From: Holophagaceae bacterium
Lineage (GTDB): Bacteria; Acidobacteriota; Holophagae; Holophagales; Holophagaceae
DNA length: 15,863 nucleotides
Reading direction: 5' to 3'
Assembly: GCA_025353305.1 (NCBI GenBank)
Contig: JANXQX010000267.1
Location: 1 to 15,863 of the forward strand
Made by a program: the position numbers and the translations under genes. The notes under the pieces are model-generated. The model made no database searches, was not told the DNA's origin, and was given only the letters and a program-made list of their open reading frames with translations. Below, in pieces: positions 7,164 through 14,382 of this stretch. Numbering within the stretch: the first letter of the stretch is position 1; each line of letters starts with the position of its first letter.

Positions 7164-8033
7164 TCAGTCGAGGAACCCCATCTTTCCCGACTGGTAATCA
7201 TCGAAAGCCTGCTGGATCTCTTCGGAGGTGTTCATGACGAAGGGTCCGTAATGCGCGATGGGCTCCCGCAGGGGCAGCCCGGCCATGATCATCAGGCTCG
7301 CGCCGTTGGCGCTCTCCACGCGGACGCCTTCGCCGGCTTCGCCCAGGACGGCGACATCGTTGGAACGAAGGCTTTGGCCGGACACTTCGGCCTCCCCGTT
7401 GAGCAGCACCACCGCAGCCAGGAATCCTTCCGGGATCGAATGCTCGAAATGGCTGCCGGCTTCCAGTTCCACATGGGCGTAGGCGATCTTCGCCGGAGTT
7501 TCCGCAGGGCCGCGTCGGCTGAACCATTCGCCGGCGAGGGCACGCAGGCGGCCGCCCGGGAAAGACTGCCAGGGCATCATCTCCGCGTGCAGGTCCGTGT
7601 AGCCGGGCTGGCTGCCCTTTTCGGATTTCGGGAGGTTGATCCAGAGCTGCACGCCTTCGATGGCGCCGCCGGTCTCAAGATGCTCCGGCACAGGCATCTC
7701 CTCGTGCACGATGCCGCTGCCCGCATTCATCAACTGCGCGCCGCCGGGTTCCAGGAGGCCCTGGCCGCCCGTGCTGTCGCGGTGCCGGAAGGCGCCCTGC
7801 ATCATGTAGGTGAGGGTCTGGAACCCACGGTGGGGGTGTGGTGGGAATCCTGCATCGGTTCCGGGTTCCAGCACCATGGGCCCGAAGTGGTCCATCAACA
7901 GGAACGGATCCATCAGCTTGAAGGCTTCGCTGCCGCGCAGGCCTGCGCCGGGCAGCAGTCGCACCAGCGGCACCTTGTTGCCATCCGTAGTGGGCTGGCC
8001 GTGGATCAGGGTTTTCACATCCCGCAGGTTCAT
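7164..8033 (-). CDS. Pirin family protein, full-length bicupin
   Basis: This 289-residue bicupin is close to the length of human pirin. The N-terminal cupin has the mononuclear metal site: H66 and H68 in FPPHPHRGFQT, then H110 and E112 in GSGIVHEEMP. Relatives include quercetin 2,3-dioxygenases and redox-sensing transcription cofactors; activity cannot be chosen from sequence. The C-terminal cupin ends with GPFVMNTSEEIQQAF, usual in bacterial pirins. The start is the ATG ending at 8033, with GGAG 5 bases before it; a GTG six bases earlier overlaps the stop of the upstream gene and has no ribosome site. It is translationally coupled to the second pirin: the upstream TGA lies 2 bp before this ATG. 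Confidence 0.92.
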   Translation of the reverse strand: MNLRDVKTLIHGQPTTDGNKVPLVRLLPGAGLRGSEAFKLMDPFLLMDHFGPMVLEPGTDAGFPPHPHRGFQTLTYMMQGAFRHRDSTGGQGLLEPGGAQLMNAGSGIVHEEMPVPEHLETGGAIEGVQLWINLPKSEKGSQPGYTDLHAEMMPWQSFPGGRLRALAGEWFSRRGPAETPAKIAYAHVELEAGSHFEHSIPEGFLAAVVLLNGEAEVSGQSLRSNDVAVLGEAGEGVRVESANGASLMIMAGLPLREPIAHYGPFVMNTSEEIQQAFDDYQSGKMGFLD

Positions 8034-8035
8034 GG

Positions 8036-8743
8036 TCACTCCAGGTCGAAGAATAGGATTTCACTCGGGTCGCTGGCCTTCAGGTCCAGGTTTGATTCAG
8101 CTTCCAGCGCCAAGGCGTCCCCGGCTTTCAAGGCTTGTCCGTTGGCCACGACCGAGCCCCTGGCCACGTGGAGCCAACCGTGGCGCGCTGGATCCAGGGC
8201 CCGGTCGAGCTGCGCCCCTGCATCGAGACGGGCCACATGGATCTTCAGGTTCTGGAATACCACCACGGAACCATCCGTTCCGTCACGGCTGGCGATGAGG
8301 CCCCAGGTGTTGCGGAAGCGGTCGTCGGAAAACGCAACCTGGTCGTAACGAGGCTTCAGATCCCTGGCCTCGGGCAGCATCCAGATCTGCATGAAGTGAA
8401 CGGGTTCGGACTTCGAAGCGTTGTACTCGCTGTGGCGAATGCCCGTCCCCGCGCTCATGACCTGGGCCTCGCCAGGACGGATGATGCCTTTGGTGCCATG
8501 AGCACCCAATGAATCCTGGTGCTCCAAGGCGCCCTCCAGCACCCAGGTAAGGATTTCCATATCTTTGTGGCCGTGGGTTCCAAAGCCCGCCCCTGGCGCC
8601 ACCACATCCTCGTTGATGACGCGCAGCGCACGGAACTGGTGATGGGCTGGATCGGAATACTCGCCAAAGGAGAAAGTGTGGCGCGTGTCCAGCCACCCGA
8701 AATCGAAGTGTCCCCGGTCCTCGGATCGTCGCAGGGTCAGCAT
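8036..8743 (-). CDS. Pirin family protein, short YhhW-like quercetinase type
   Basis: This 235-residue bicupin matches the E. coli YhhW subfamily in length and layout. It opens with LRRSEDRGHFDFGWLDTRHT, then has metal ligands H57 and H59 in GFGTHGHKDME and H104 and E106 in GIRHSEYN. YhhW-type proteins can show quercetinase activity in vitro, but their physiological substrate is unclear. An ideal AGGAGG lies 5 bases before the ATG. It is the first gene of a two-gene operon and belongs to a different pirin subfamily from the second gene, so the pair is not a recent tandem duplication. A palindrome centred about 50 bp upstream of the start probably controls it. Confidence 0.92.
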   Translation of the reverse strand: MLTLRRSEDRGHFDFGWLDTRHTFSFGEYSDPAHHQFRALRVINEDVVAPGAGFGTHGHKDMEILTWVLEGALEHQDSLGAHGTKGIIRPGEAQVMSAGTGIRHSEYNASKSEPVHFMQIWMLPEARDLKPRYDQVAFSDDRFRNTWGLIASRDGTDGSVVVFQNLKIHVARLDAGAQLDRALDPARHGWLHVARGSVVANGQALKAGDALALEAESNLDLKASDPSEILFFDLE

Positions 8744-8778
8744 CGGTTCCTCCTGGGGTCAGTAGGGCAACCCCCGGG

Positions 8779-8808
8779 GAATATTATATGTTTAAACATC
8801 TATTATTC
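8779..8808. promoter_or_regulatory. 30-bp palindromic operator between pirin operon and USP gene
   Basis: The site is symmetric about 8793/8794, with 13 of 15 base pairs matching and a perfect 12-base core, atgtttaaacat (8788-8799). It is strikingly AT-rich in a GC-rich region and lies in the divergent 118-bp gap. That is ~50 bp before the pirin start and ~68 bp before the USP start. Size and symmetry fit a dimeric repressor such as MarR or TetR type; the cognate regulator is not in this window. Confidence 0.6.
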
Positions 8809-8861
8809 AATCCCCAGTGTTTTCTTCACCGCTCCGGCCTATGTTGGAGGCGGAGGATGCC

Positions 8862-9296
8862 ATGATCCAGTCGGTGCTCGTGGGTGTGGATTTTTCGGAG
8901 GCTTCCCGCCAGGCCCTGAGCCAGGGGCGATCCTTGGCGGAAAGGTTGGAGGTGCCCTTGACGGTCCTGCATGTCCTGCAACTGCCCCCACCCCTGCTCC
9001 CGGAGGTGCAGCTGCCTCTGCCGGACCCGGATTGGACCCAGGATATGGAGCTCCGGGCAGCTGAGCAGCTGGAAAAGTGGATCGAGGGTTTGCCGAATGC
9101 CAAAGCCCTGGTCCGATGGGGGAACCCTGCGGAGGAACTCGTTGCCGCGGCGGAACCGGACACCCTGCTGGTGGTCGCCCAGGTAGGCCACTCCACCTGG
9201 GAGCGCCTGCTTTTCGGCAGCACCGCCGCGCGGGTGGTAAGACACGCGCCTTGCGACGTCCTGGTGGTGAGGGCGGAGCATAAAAAGAAATCCTGA
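8862..9296 (+). CDS. Universal stress protein, UspA family
   Basis: This 144-residue single-domain USP begins MIQSVLVGVDFSEASRQAL, the first strand and aspartate of the fold. It ends with the nucleotide-binding stretch G109-x9-G119-S120 and HAPCDVLVV. The first glycine of the canonical G-2x-G-9x-G(S/T) motif is alanine (A106), a conservative change, so ATP binding is likely but not assured. The start was set at ATG 8862, with GGAGG 5 bases before it; an upstream GTG at 8817 adds 15 residues without family similarity. Residues 41-58 form an unusual proline/leucine-rich loop. Divergent from the pirin operon across a shared palindrome; convergent with nadC (18 bp apart). Confidence 0.92.
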   Translation: MIQSVLVGVDFSEASRQALSQGRSLAERLEVPLTVLHVLQLPPPLLPEVQLPLPDPDWTQDMELRAAEQLEKWIEGLPNAKALVRWGNPAEELVAAAEPDTLLVVAQVGHSTWERLLFGSTAARVVRHAPCDVLVVRAEHKKKS

Positions 9297-9314
9297 ATCA
9301 GGGCATGGCCTACA

Positions 9315-10166
9315 TCAGGCTTCCAGCCTGAGGCTCAAATCCACCGCGGGCGCGCTGTGGGTGAGGGCGCCGACGCTGAGGAAATCCACGCCGGTTTCGG
9401 CGATGGCCCGGGCGCGTTCCAGGGTGATGTTGCCACTGGCCTCCAGGAACAGGCGGCGGCCCGATGAATTGCGCATTGCCACGGCCATGCGAAGGGTTTC
9501 CAGATCCATGTTGTCGAGCAGCACGCCATCCACATCAGGCAACTCAAGGCACTCTGCCAGCTGATCCAGGCGTTCAACCTCGACTTCGATGCGGATCAGG
9601 CTGGGGCTCCGGCGACGGGCGGATTCCACCGCGCTGCGCAGGCAGTCGGCGGCGGCAAGGTGGTTTTCCTTCAGCAGCACGCCATCGCCCAGGGTCAGAC
9701 GATGATTGAATCCACCACCACAGCGAACGGCGTACTTCTCAAGCAGTTTCAGGCCCGGCGTGGTTTTGCGGGTATCGAGAATCTTCGCGCCGGTGCCATC
9801 AATCATTTCCACGAACATTCCTGTAAGCGTGGCGGTGCCCGAGAGGCGCTGTACCAGATTGAGCATCACCCGTTCGGCCATCAGGATCGAACGGCTGGGG
9901 CCTTCCATGGCGAGCACCACGCTGCCCGGCTGGACAATGCTGCCGTCTTCCTGCCAGGGCGTGGTCTTGATGCGCTCATCCACGATGCGCAGGACTTCCA
10001 CCGCCATGGGCAGGCCCGCCAATACCAACAGGGATTTGGCCTTGATGGCCCCGCGCATGGGCCGATCCCGGACCGAACCCGAGCTCCAATCCTGGGTGCC
10101 CCAGTCCTCCAGCAGGAAGGCGCGCAGCTGATCGCGGTAGATCTCGGGATGAGGTGGGTTGAACAT
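9315..10166 (-). CDS. nadC: Nicotinate-nucleotide pyrophosphorylase (quinolinate phosphoribosyltransferase)
   Basis: This enzyme (EC 2.4.2.19) makes nicotinate mononucleotide from quinolinate and PRPP in de novo NAD synthesis in the cytosol. The 283-residue length is normal. Visible motifs: AERVMLNLVQRLSGTAT (97-113), DTRKTTPG (131-138), GGGFNHR (150-156), GVLLKENH with K166, LLDNMD, EASGNI and the C-terminal SVGALTHSAPAVDLSL. All substrate and phosphate contact blocks seem intact. No strong Shine-Dalgarno precedes the ATG. No nadA or nadB is nearby. It diverges from the dienelactone hydrolase gene with a 41-bp gap. Confidence 0.96.
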   Translation of the reverse strand: MFNPPHPEIYRDQLRAFLLEDWGTQDWSSGSVRDRPMRGAIKAKSLLVLAGLPMAVEVLRIVDERIKTTPWQEDGSIVQPGSVVLAMEGPSRSILMAERVMLNLVQRLSGTATLTGMFVEMIDGTGAKILDTRKTTPGLKLLEKYAVRCGGGFNHRLTLGDGVLLKENHLAAADCLRSAVESARRRSPSLIRIEVEVERLDQLAECLELPDVDGVLLDNMDLETLRMAVAMRNSSGRRLFLEASGNITLERARAIAETGVDFLSVGALTHSAPAVDLSLRLEA

Positions 10167-10207
10167 GCGAAAAGCTTAGCCCACAATGCGGGAAACAAGA
10201 GGCCGAC

Positions 10208-10933
10208 ATGCACCCTGTAAAAGGTCAATGGATCAACCTGTCCGTAAGCGATGGAACTTCCATGAGGGCCTTTGTATCCCGGCCCCGGGATGCCGCCACG
10301 GCTCCAGGCCTGCTGGTGCTGCAGGAGATATTTGGTGTGAACGGCCATATCCGGGAAGTCTGCGAACGCTTTGCCATGGAGGGTTTCACCGTCATGGCGC
10401 CGGAGCTTTTCCATAGATCGGGCCCGGAGTTCATCACCGGCTATGACGACTACGGCCCGGGGCGGGATGAAGCAGCCAAGCTGACCCTTCCGGGCCTGGA
10501 AGATGATTTCCTTGCGGTGGGGGACTGGTTCGCCACGGATGCCCAAACCGCATCGCGAAAGCTTGGCAGCATTGGGTTTTGCATGGGTGGGCGGATGAGT
10601 TTTCTGGCTGCGACCACCCTGCCGCTGGCCTGTGCGGCGAGTTTCTATGGCGGCAACATCCCCGGACATCTGGAGCGCCTGAACCGCCTGAACAGCCATC
10701 TGCTGCTGATTTGGGGAGGCCAGGATGCTTCAATTCCCGGCGATCAGCGGAATGCCCTGGAAGAGGCCCTGCTGGCCGCCAAGAAAAGCTACCTCAGCGT
10801 TTGCTTCGAAGATGCGGGCCATGGGTTTTTCTGTGACCAGCGCGCCAGCTATAACTCCGAAGCCGCCCATCTGGCGTGGCCCCTGGCGCTGGATTTTCTG
10901 CGGAAGTACCTGGATCCGGATGCGCGGCAGTAG
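10208..10933 (+). CDS. Dienelactone hydrolase family protein
   Basis: This 241-residue alpha/beta hydrolase matches carboxymethylenebutenolidase in length. The Cys-Asp-His triad is C125 in GFCMGG, D173 in WGGQDASIP and H205 in AGHGFF. E40 in LQEIFGVN is the residue that holds the nucleophile in the resting dienelactone hydrolase. GAGG lies 5 bases before the ATG. No other chlorocatechol-pathway genes are in the window, so general esterase or lactonase activity is more likely than dedicated aromatic degradation. No signal peptide; cytosolic. Confidence 0.92.
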   Translation: MHPVKGQWINLSVSDGTSMRAFVSRPRDAATAPGLLVLQEIFGVNGHIREVCERFAMEGFTVMAPELFHRSGPEFITGYDDYGPGRDEAAKLTLPGLEDDFLAVGDWFATDAQTASRKLGSIGFCMGGRMSFLAATTLPLACAASFYGGNIPGHLERLNRLNSHLLLIWGGQDASIPGDQRNALEEALLAAKKSYLSVCFEDAGHGFFCDQRASYNSEAAHLAWPLALDFLRKYLDPDARQ

Positions 10934-10939
10934 GTGCGA

Positions 10940-11010
10940 GGGCTGTGGGCTTTGGGTGGTGGGCTTTGGCACTAAACTTGAAGCTATTCGTTCCCGACTC
11001 TCGACTCTCG
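10940..11010. repeat. Heptad-period intergenic repeats (types E and A)
   Basis: Four 7-bp units (gggctgt, gggcttt, gggtggt, gggcttt) run from 10940 to 10967. About 28 bp later gactctc repeats twice (10996-11009). The second part is the inverted counterpart of the repeat after groEL. Both lie in the 152-bp gap before the enoyl-CoA hydratase gene. Confidence 0.5.
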
Positions 11011-11085
11011 CCCCGGACGGTGGGCATTTAAGTTTGAGCCCAAGGCTCTGCGCTAGAATGGCCCTGAACCGCATCGGGAGCTTGC

Positions 11086-11862
11086 ATGTCCGTCATTACT
11101 GTCGAAACCTTCGACCGCATCACCTGGCTGACAATCAATCGGCCGGAGAAACTCAACGCCCTGAATACCGAGGTGTTGAAGGAATTGGATTGTGCCTTCG
11201 CGGGCCTGGAACACGATGAGGCTGTGGGTGTGGTCGTCATCACCGGGTCCGGGGAAAAGGCATTTGTGGCGGGCGCCGATATCGCCGAGTTGAAGGATCT
11301 GGACAGTTCCTCCGCACGGCGCCAGGGCCTGGCTGGACAGGCGGTATTCGAGCGCATCGAGCGCATGCCCAAGCCCGTGATCGCCATGGTCAACGGGTTC
11401 GCGCTGGGCGGTGGCTGCGAACTGGCACTCGCCTGCCATGTGCGTGTGGCTTCCGAAAATGCGAGATTCGGCCTGCCTGAAGTGTCCTTGGGCATCATCC
11501 CCGGCTACGGCGGAACCCAGCGCCTGCCTCGCCTGGTGGGCAAAGGCGTGGCCCTTGACATGATTCTCAGCGCTGAAATGGTGGGTGCCTCAGAAGCTCT
11601 GCGCATGGGCCTGGTGAGCCGCGTCTTCCCTCTGGCGGAGTTGAAGGCAGGCACCGAGAAACTTGCCAGGACCATGCTCACCCGCGGTCCCATCGCCCTG
11701 GCCAACGCCCTGACAGCGGTGCATCAGGGCCTGGAGATGCCCCAGGAGCAGGGCCTGGAATTCGAGGCGGCGCTCTTCGGCCTGCTGGCCGCCAGCGAAG
11801 ACATGAAGGAAGGAATGACCGCCTTCCTGGAGAAGCGGCCCGCTCAATTCAAGGGCCGATGA
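11086..11862 (+). CDS. Enoyl-CoA hydratase/isomerase (crotonase family)
   Basis: This 258-residue crotonase should hydrate 2-enoyl-CoA to 3-hydroxyacyl-CoA. It has the two catalytic glutamates of true hydratases: E112 in GGGCELALACH and E132 in GLPEVSLGIIPGYGGTQ. The oxyanion-hole blocks are KAFVAGADI (58-66) and FALGGG (105-110). The C-terminal FLEKRPAQFKGR is typical. GGGAG lies 5 bases before the ATG. Length and motifs fit short-chain enoyl-CoA or crotonyl-CoA hydratases; exact chain length is unknown. It is separated from dienelactone hydrolase by 152 bp containing repeats, so it may have its own promoter; a TAGAAT at 11054-11059 could be a -10 box. Confidence 0.94.
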   Translation: MSVITVETFDRITWLTINRPEKLNALNTEVLKELDCAFAGLEHDEAVGVVVITGSGEKAFVAGADIAELKDLDSSSARRQGLAGQAVFERIERMPKPVIAMVNGFALGGGCELALACHVRVASENARFGLPEVSLGIIPGYGGTQRLPRLVGKGVALDMILSAEMVGASEALRMGLVSRVFPLAELKAGTEKLARTMLTRGPIALANALTAVHQGLEMPQEQGLEFEAALFGLLAASEDMKEGMTAFLEKRPAQFKGR

Positions 11863-11954
11863 GGGTTGACCCAGCTTGAGAACTGGTGAACCGGTCAAAC
11901 TCGCCACCGGGAAGGCCCATGGCCATAACAACGAGCCACTGAGCTGAGCGCGAC

Positions 11955-12004
11955 GTTCACCCCACAGAAATGCGGTTCACCCCGCATTCCATGCGCTCCA
12001 CCCC
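11955..12004 (+). promoter_or_regulatory. Three direct repeats, candidate LytTR regulator binding sites
   Basis: gttcacccc occurs at 11955-11963 and 11975-11983, and a related ctccacccc at 11996-12004. Start-to-start distances are 20 and 21 bp, so the gaps are 11 and 12 bp. LytTR domains bind pairs of ~9-bp direct repeats about two helical turns apart (YpdB sites have an 11-bp spacer). The sites lie 43-92 bp before the first kinase gene of an operon that encodes a LytTR regulator. This suggests autoregulation. A TGATAC at 12030-12035 may be part of the promoter. Confidence 0.55.
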
Positions 12005-12046
12005 AAACTCTGATGGCCACAGCGCCAGCTGATACCATTCCCAGTC

Positions 12047-13156
12047 ATGGCATTCGATGGGCCGCACAAGAATCGGCTGTACTGGGGGGCGTGGGTGCTC
12101 CTGGGCGTCTTCATGGCAACCCAGGACATCATCCGGAGCAGCATGTCCTTTACGGCATTGTACGTTGGACAAATACTCCTGTTGAACCTGGTCCAGCATC
12201 TTTCCTGGGGCCTGCTCTCCCTCATCACGCTCCGCATCGTCCGGCGCTATCCACTCCACACCTACCCGCCCATGAAGCATTGGTGGGTGCATCTGGCGGC
12301 GGGCGTGGTGATCACGATGGCAGGCCTGGTGCTGGTCGCCACACCGGCCTTCCTCTGGGACCCGCCGAAGTTGCCCCTGCTGGCCTTCAAACGCTTCGCG
12401 GTGTCCTATTTTTCTTTCGAATACCTGGTTTGCTACTGGGGCGTGGTGGGCATCCATGAAGGGATCGAGATCCTGAAGAGCACCCGGGAACGAGAGCTGC
12501 GGGTCTCCATGCTCGAAGCCGGCGTGGCCCAGGCGCAGCTGCGGGCACTCCAGATGCAGCTCAACCCGCACTTCCTCTTCAACACCTTGAACGCCGTGTC
12601 GACTCTTATGCACACCGAGCCTGCTACCGCCGACCGGCTGCTTGTGAAGCTCAGCCAACTCCTTCGGCTCTCCCTTGAGCAGAGCCGCGAAGAAGAGACG
12701 AGTCTGGGCCAGGAACTGGCCTTCCTAGAGTGCTACCTGGAAGTGGAACGCATCCGCCTGGGTGATCGGTTGCGGGTTGTGTTCGAGGTCCCCGGGGCCT
12801 TGCTTGACGCCCAGGTGCCTGCCTTCGTGCTTCAGCCCCTGCTGGAGAACGCCATCCAGCATGGCATCTGTGAAGGAAGCCAAGGTGGCAACATCCATAT
12901 CCGCGCCCGGCAGGAGGATGGGATCCTCACCATGGAAGTCCAGGATGATGGGCAGCGGCCCGAGGCCGGACAGGCTCCCGGACTTGGCGTTTCAGGACCT
13001 CGCGACCCGCTTTCACGGTTGGAGCAGGCCTTTGGTCAAGACTCGGGATTGGACCTGCATTATCTGGAAGGTGGTGGAGCCGTGGCGCGCATCCGGCTAC
13101 CCCTCAGCCTCCACACCACCTCTCCGCGTTTCACTGCAACCCTGATTCCGGTCTGA
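12047..13156 (+). CDS. LytS/YehU-type sensor histidine kinase, paralogue 1
   Basis: This 369-residue inner-membrane kinase has four hydrophobic segments (about 11-28, 38-65, 79-104, 114-139) and almost no periplasmic domain. A short coiled linker leads to the His_kinase domain with H175 in QLNPHFLFNTLN. The ATPase domain has N268 in LQPLLENAIQHG (N box) and D300/D301-G302 (G1 box). The G2 box is degenerate: at 311-330 the sequence is PGLGVSGPRDPLSRLEQAFG, where the paralogue has the usual GxGTRNT, so the asparagine is missing. No Shine-Dalgarno is visible before the ATG. Relatives such as BtsS and YpdA sense small metabolites like pyruvate; the signal here is unknown. It lies 35 bp before its paralogue. 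Confidence 0.93.
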   Translation: MAFDGPHKNRLYWGAWVLLGVFMATQDIIRSSMSFTALYVGQILLLNLVQHLSWGLLSLITLRIVRRYPLHTYPPMKHWWVHLAAGVVITMAGLVLVATPAFLWDPPKLPLLAFKRFAVSYFSFEYLVCYWGVVGIHEGIEILKSTRERELRVSMLEAGVAQAQLRALQMQLNPHFLFNTLNAVSTLMHTEPATADRLLVKLSQLLRLSLEQSREEETSLGQELAFLECYLEVERIRLGDRLRVVFEVPGALLDAQVPAFVLQPLLENAIQHGICEGSQGGNIHIRARQEDGILTMEVQDDGQRPEAGQAPGLGVSGPRDPLSRLEQAFGQDSGLDLHYLEGGGAVARIRLPLSLHTTSPRFTATLIPV

Positions 13157-13191
13157 CTTTCAGCCACCCCGTTTCCGGTTGGATCCAGCCC

Positions 13192-14382
13192 ATGAACGAT
13201 CTGCGCCATCATTACCCCGATGCACCCGCCCTTGAAGGCGGTCGGGGCAGGGGAGAACGCTATCGCAGATGGACCCTCTACTGGGGAATCTGGACCCTGG
13301 TGGGCTTCTACATGGCGAGCATGGACCTGCTGTCCATCCGCACTGAAATCCACTTCGAGTACTTCCTCCAGACCCTAGGCCTCAACCTCGTCCAAAACTA
13401 CGGCTGGGGTCTGGTATCACTCTGCACCGTAGCGCTGGTTCGCAGGGTTCCCCTGCACCATGGACCCAACGCGAAAGCCTGGGGCACACACGCCGTCGCC
13501 AGCCTGTTCCTAACCTGCGCGGGCATTGCCGTCATGGTCGCGGTCGTCCCGCTGTTCCGTGTGCCGCAATTGCAGTTCCTTCCGCGTTTATGGCGGTTCA
13601 CCCAGCTTTACTTCCATTATTGCTACCTGGTCTATTACTGGGGCGTGGTGGGCATCCATGAGGGAATAGCGGTCTTCAAGCACTCCAAGGAGCGGGAATT
13701 CGTCGCCTACCAGCTCGAAGCCAAGCTGGCCCAGGCAAAACTCCAAGCTTTGAAGATGCAACTCAACCCGCATTTCCTGTTCAACACTTTGAATGCCGTA
13801 TCGGCGCTTATGCACAGTGATCCCACCACTGCTGATCGGATGCTCGTGAAACTGAGCAATCTGCTGCGTCTGAGCCTGGAACAATCCCGCGAACAGGAGA
13901 CGAGCCTAAACCAGGAGCTGGGTTTTCTCGAAGGCTATCTTGAGATCGAACAACTCAGGTTCGGAGACCGCTTGAAAGTCATAATCGATGTACCCAAACC
14001 ACTCCTGGAAGCACTGGTCCCCACCTTCCTGTTGCAACCATTGGTGGAGAACGCGATCAAGCGTGGCATCTCCGATCGCGCCTCCGGGGGCACGATCAAC
14101 ATCCGGGCCCGCGTCGAGGGTCAAAGGCTTTGCCTGGAGGTGGCCGATGATGGGCCTGTCATCAGCGCCGCGCCGCTGAAACCAATCGATAGCCGGTCGG
14201 GATTGATTGGCATGGGGATGGGCATTGGCACCCGCAACACCGTGGCTCGCCTGCGGCAGCTCTATGGGGACAATCAGAGTTTCGACCTTGATTTTCCGCC
14301 CCATGGCGGGGCCTTGGCGCGCATCAGTCTTCCCTTTTCACTCACCAAGGATTCACCAATCTTTCAAGGAGGATTGCCATGA
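13192..14382 (+). CDS. LytS/YehU-type sensor histidine kinase, paralogue 2
   Basis: This 396-residue paralogue has a ~27-residue cytoplasmic N-terminal extension rich in Arg, His and Gly. Four membrane segments follow (about 29-47, 56-86, 97-122, 135-158). H194 is in QLNPHFLFNTLN, N287 in LQPLVENAIKRG, D319/D320 in VADDG, and a canonical G2 box in GMGIGTRNT (342-350). Over residues 180-261 it matches the first kinase at 65 of 82 positions by hand count. The N box has RG where family members usually have HG. The last codon overlaps the regulator start (ATGA), showing translational coupling. Unlike paralogue 1, its ATP-binding motifs look intact. Confidence 0.94.
   Translation: MNDLRHHYPDAPALEGGRGRGERYRRWTLYWGIWTLVGFYMASMDLLSIRTEIHFEYFLQTLGLNLVQNYGWGLVSLCTVALVRRVPLHHGPNAKAWGTHAVASLFLTCAGIAVMVAVVPLFRVPQLQFLPRLWRFTQLYFHYCYLVYYWGVVGIHEGIAVFKHSKEREFVAYQLEAKLAQAKLQALKMQLNPHFLFNTLNAVSALMHSDPTTADRMLVKLSNLLRLSLEQSREQETSLNQELGFLEGYLEIEQLRFGDRLKVIIDVPKPLLEALVPTFLLQPLVENAIKRGISDRASGGTINIRARVEGQRLCLEVADDGPVISAAPLKPIDSRSGLIGMGMGIGTRNTVARLRQLYGDNQSFDLDFPPHGGALARISLPFSLTKDSPIFQGGLP

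Noticed and set aside
7251..8348. 365-codon plus-strand ORF opposite both pirin genes
   Set aside because: It crosses the boundary of two well-supported pirin genes and carries no family motif.
11866..11898. Hairpin ttgacc...ggtcaa after enoyl-CoA hydratase as a terminator
   Set aside because: The stem is only 6 bp with a weak interior and no T tract.
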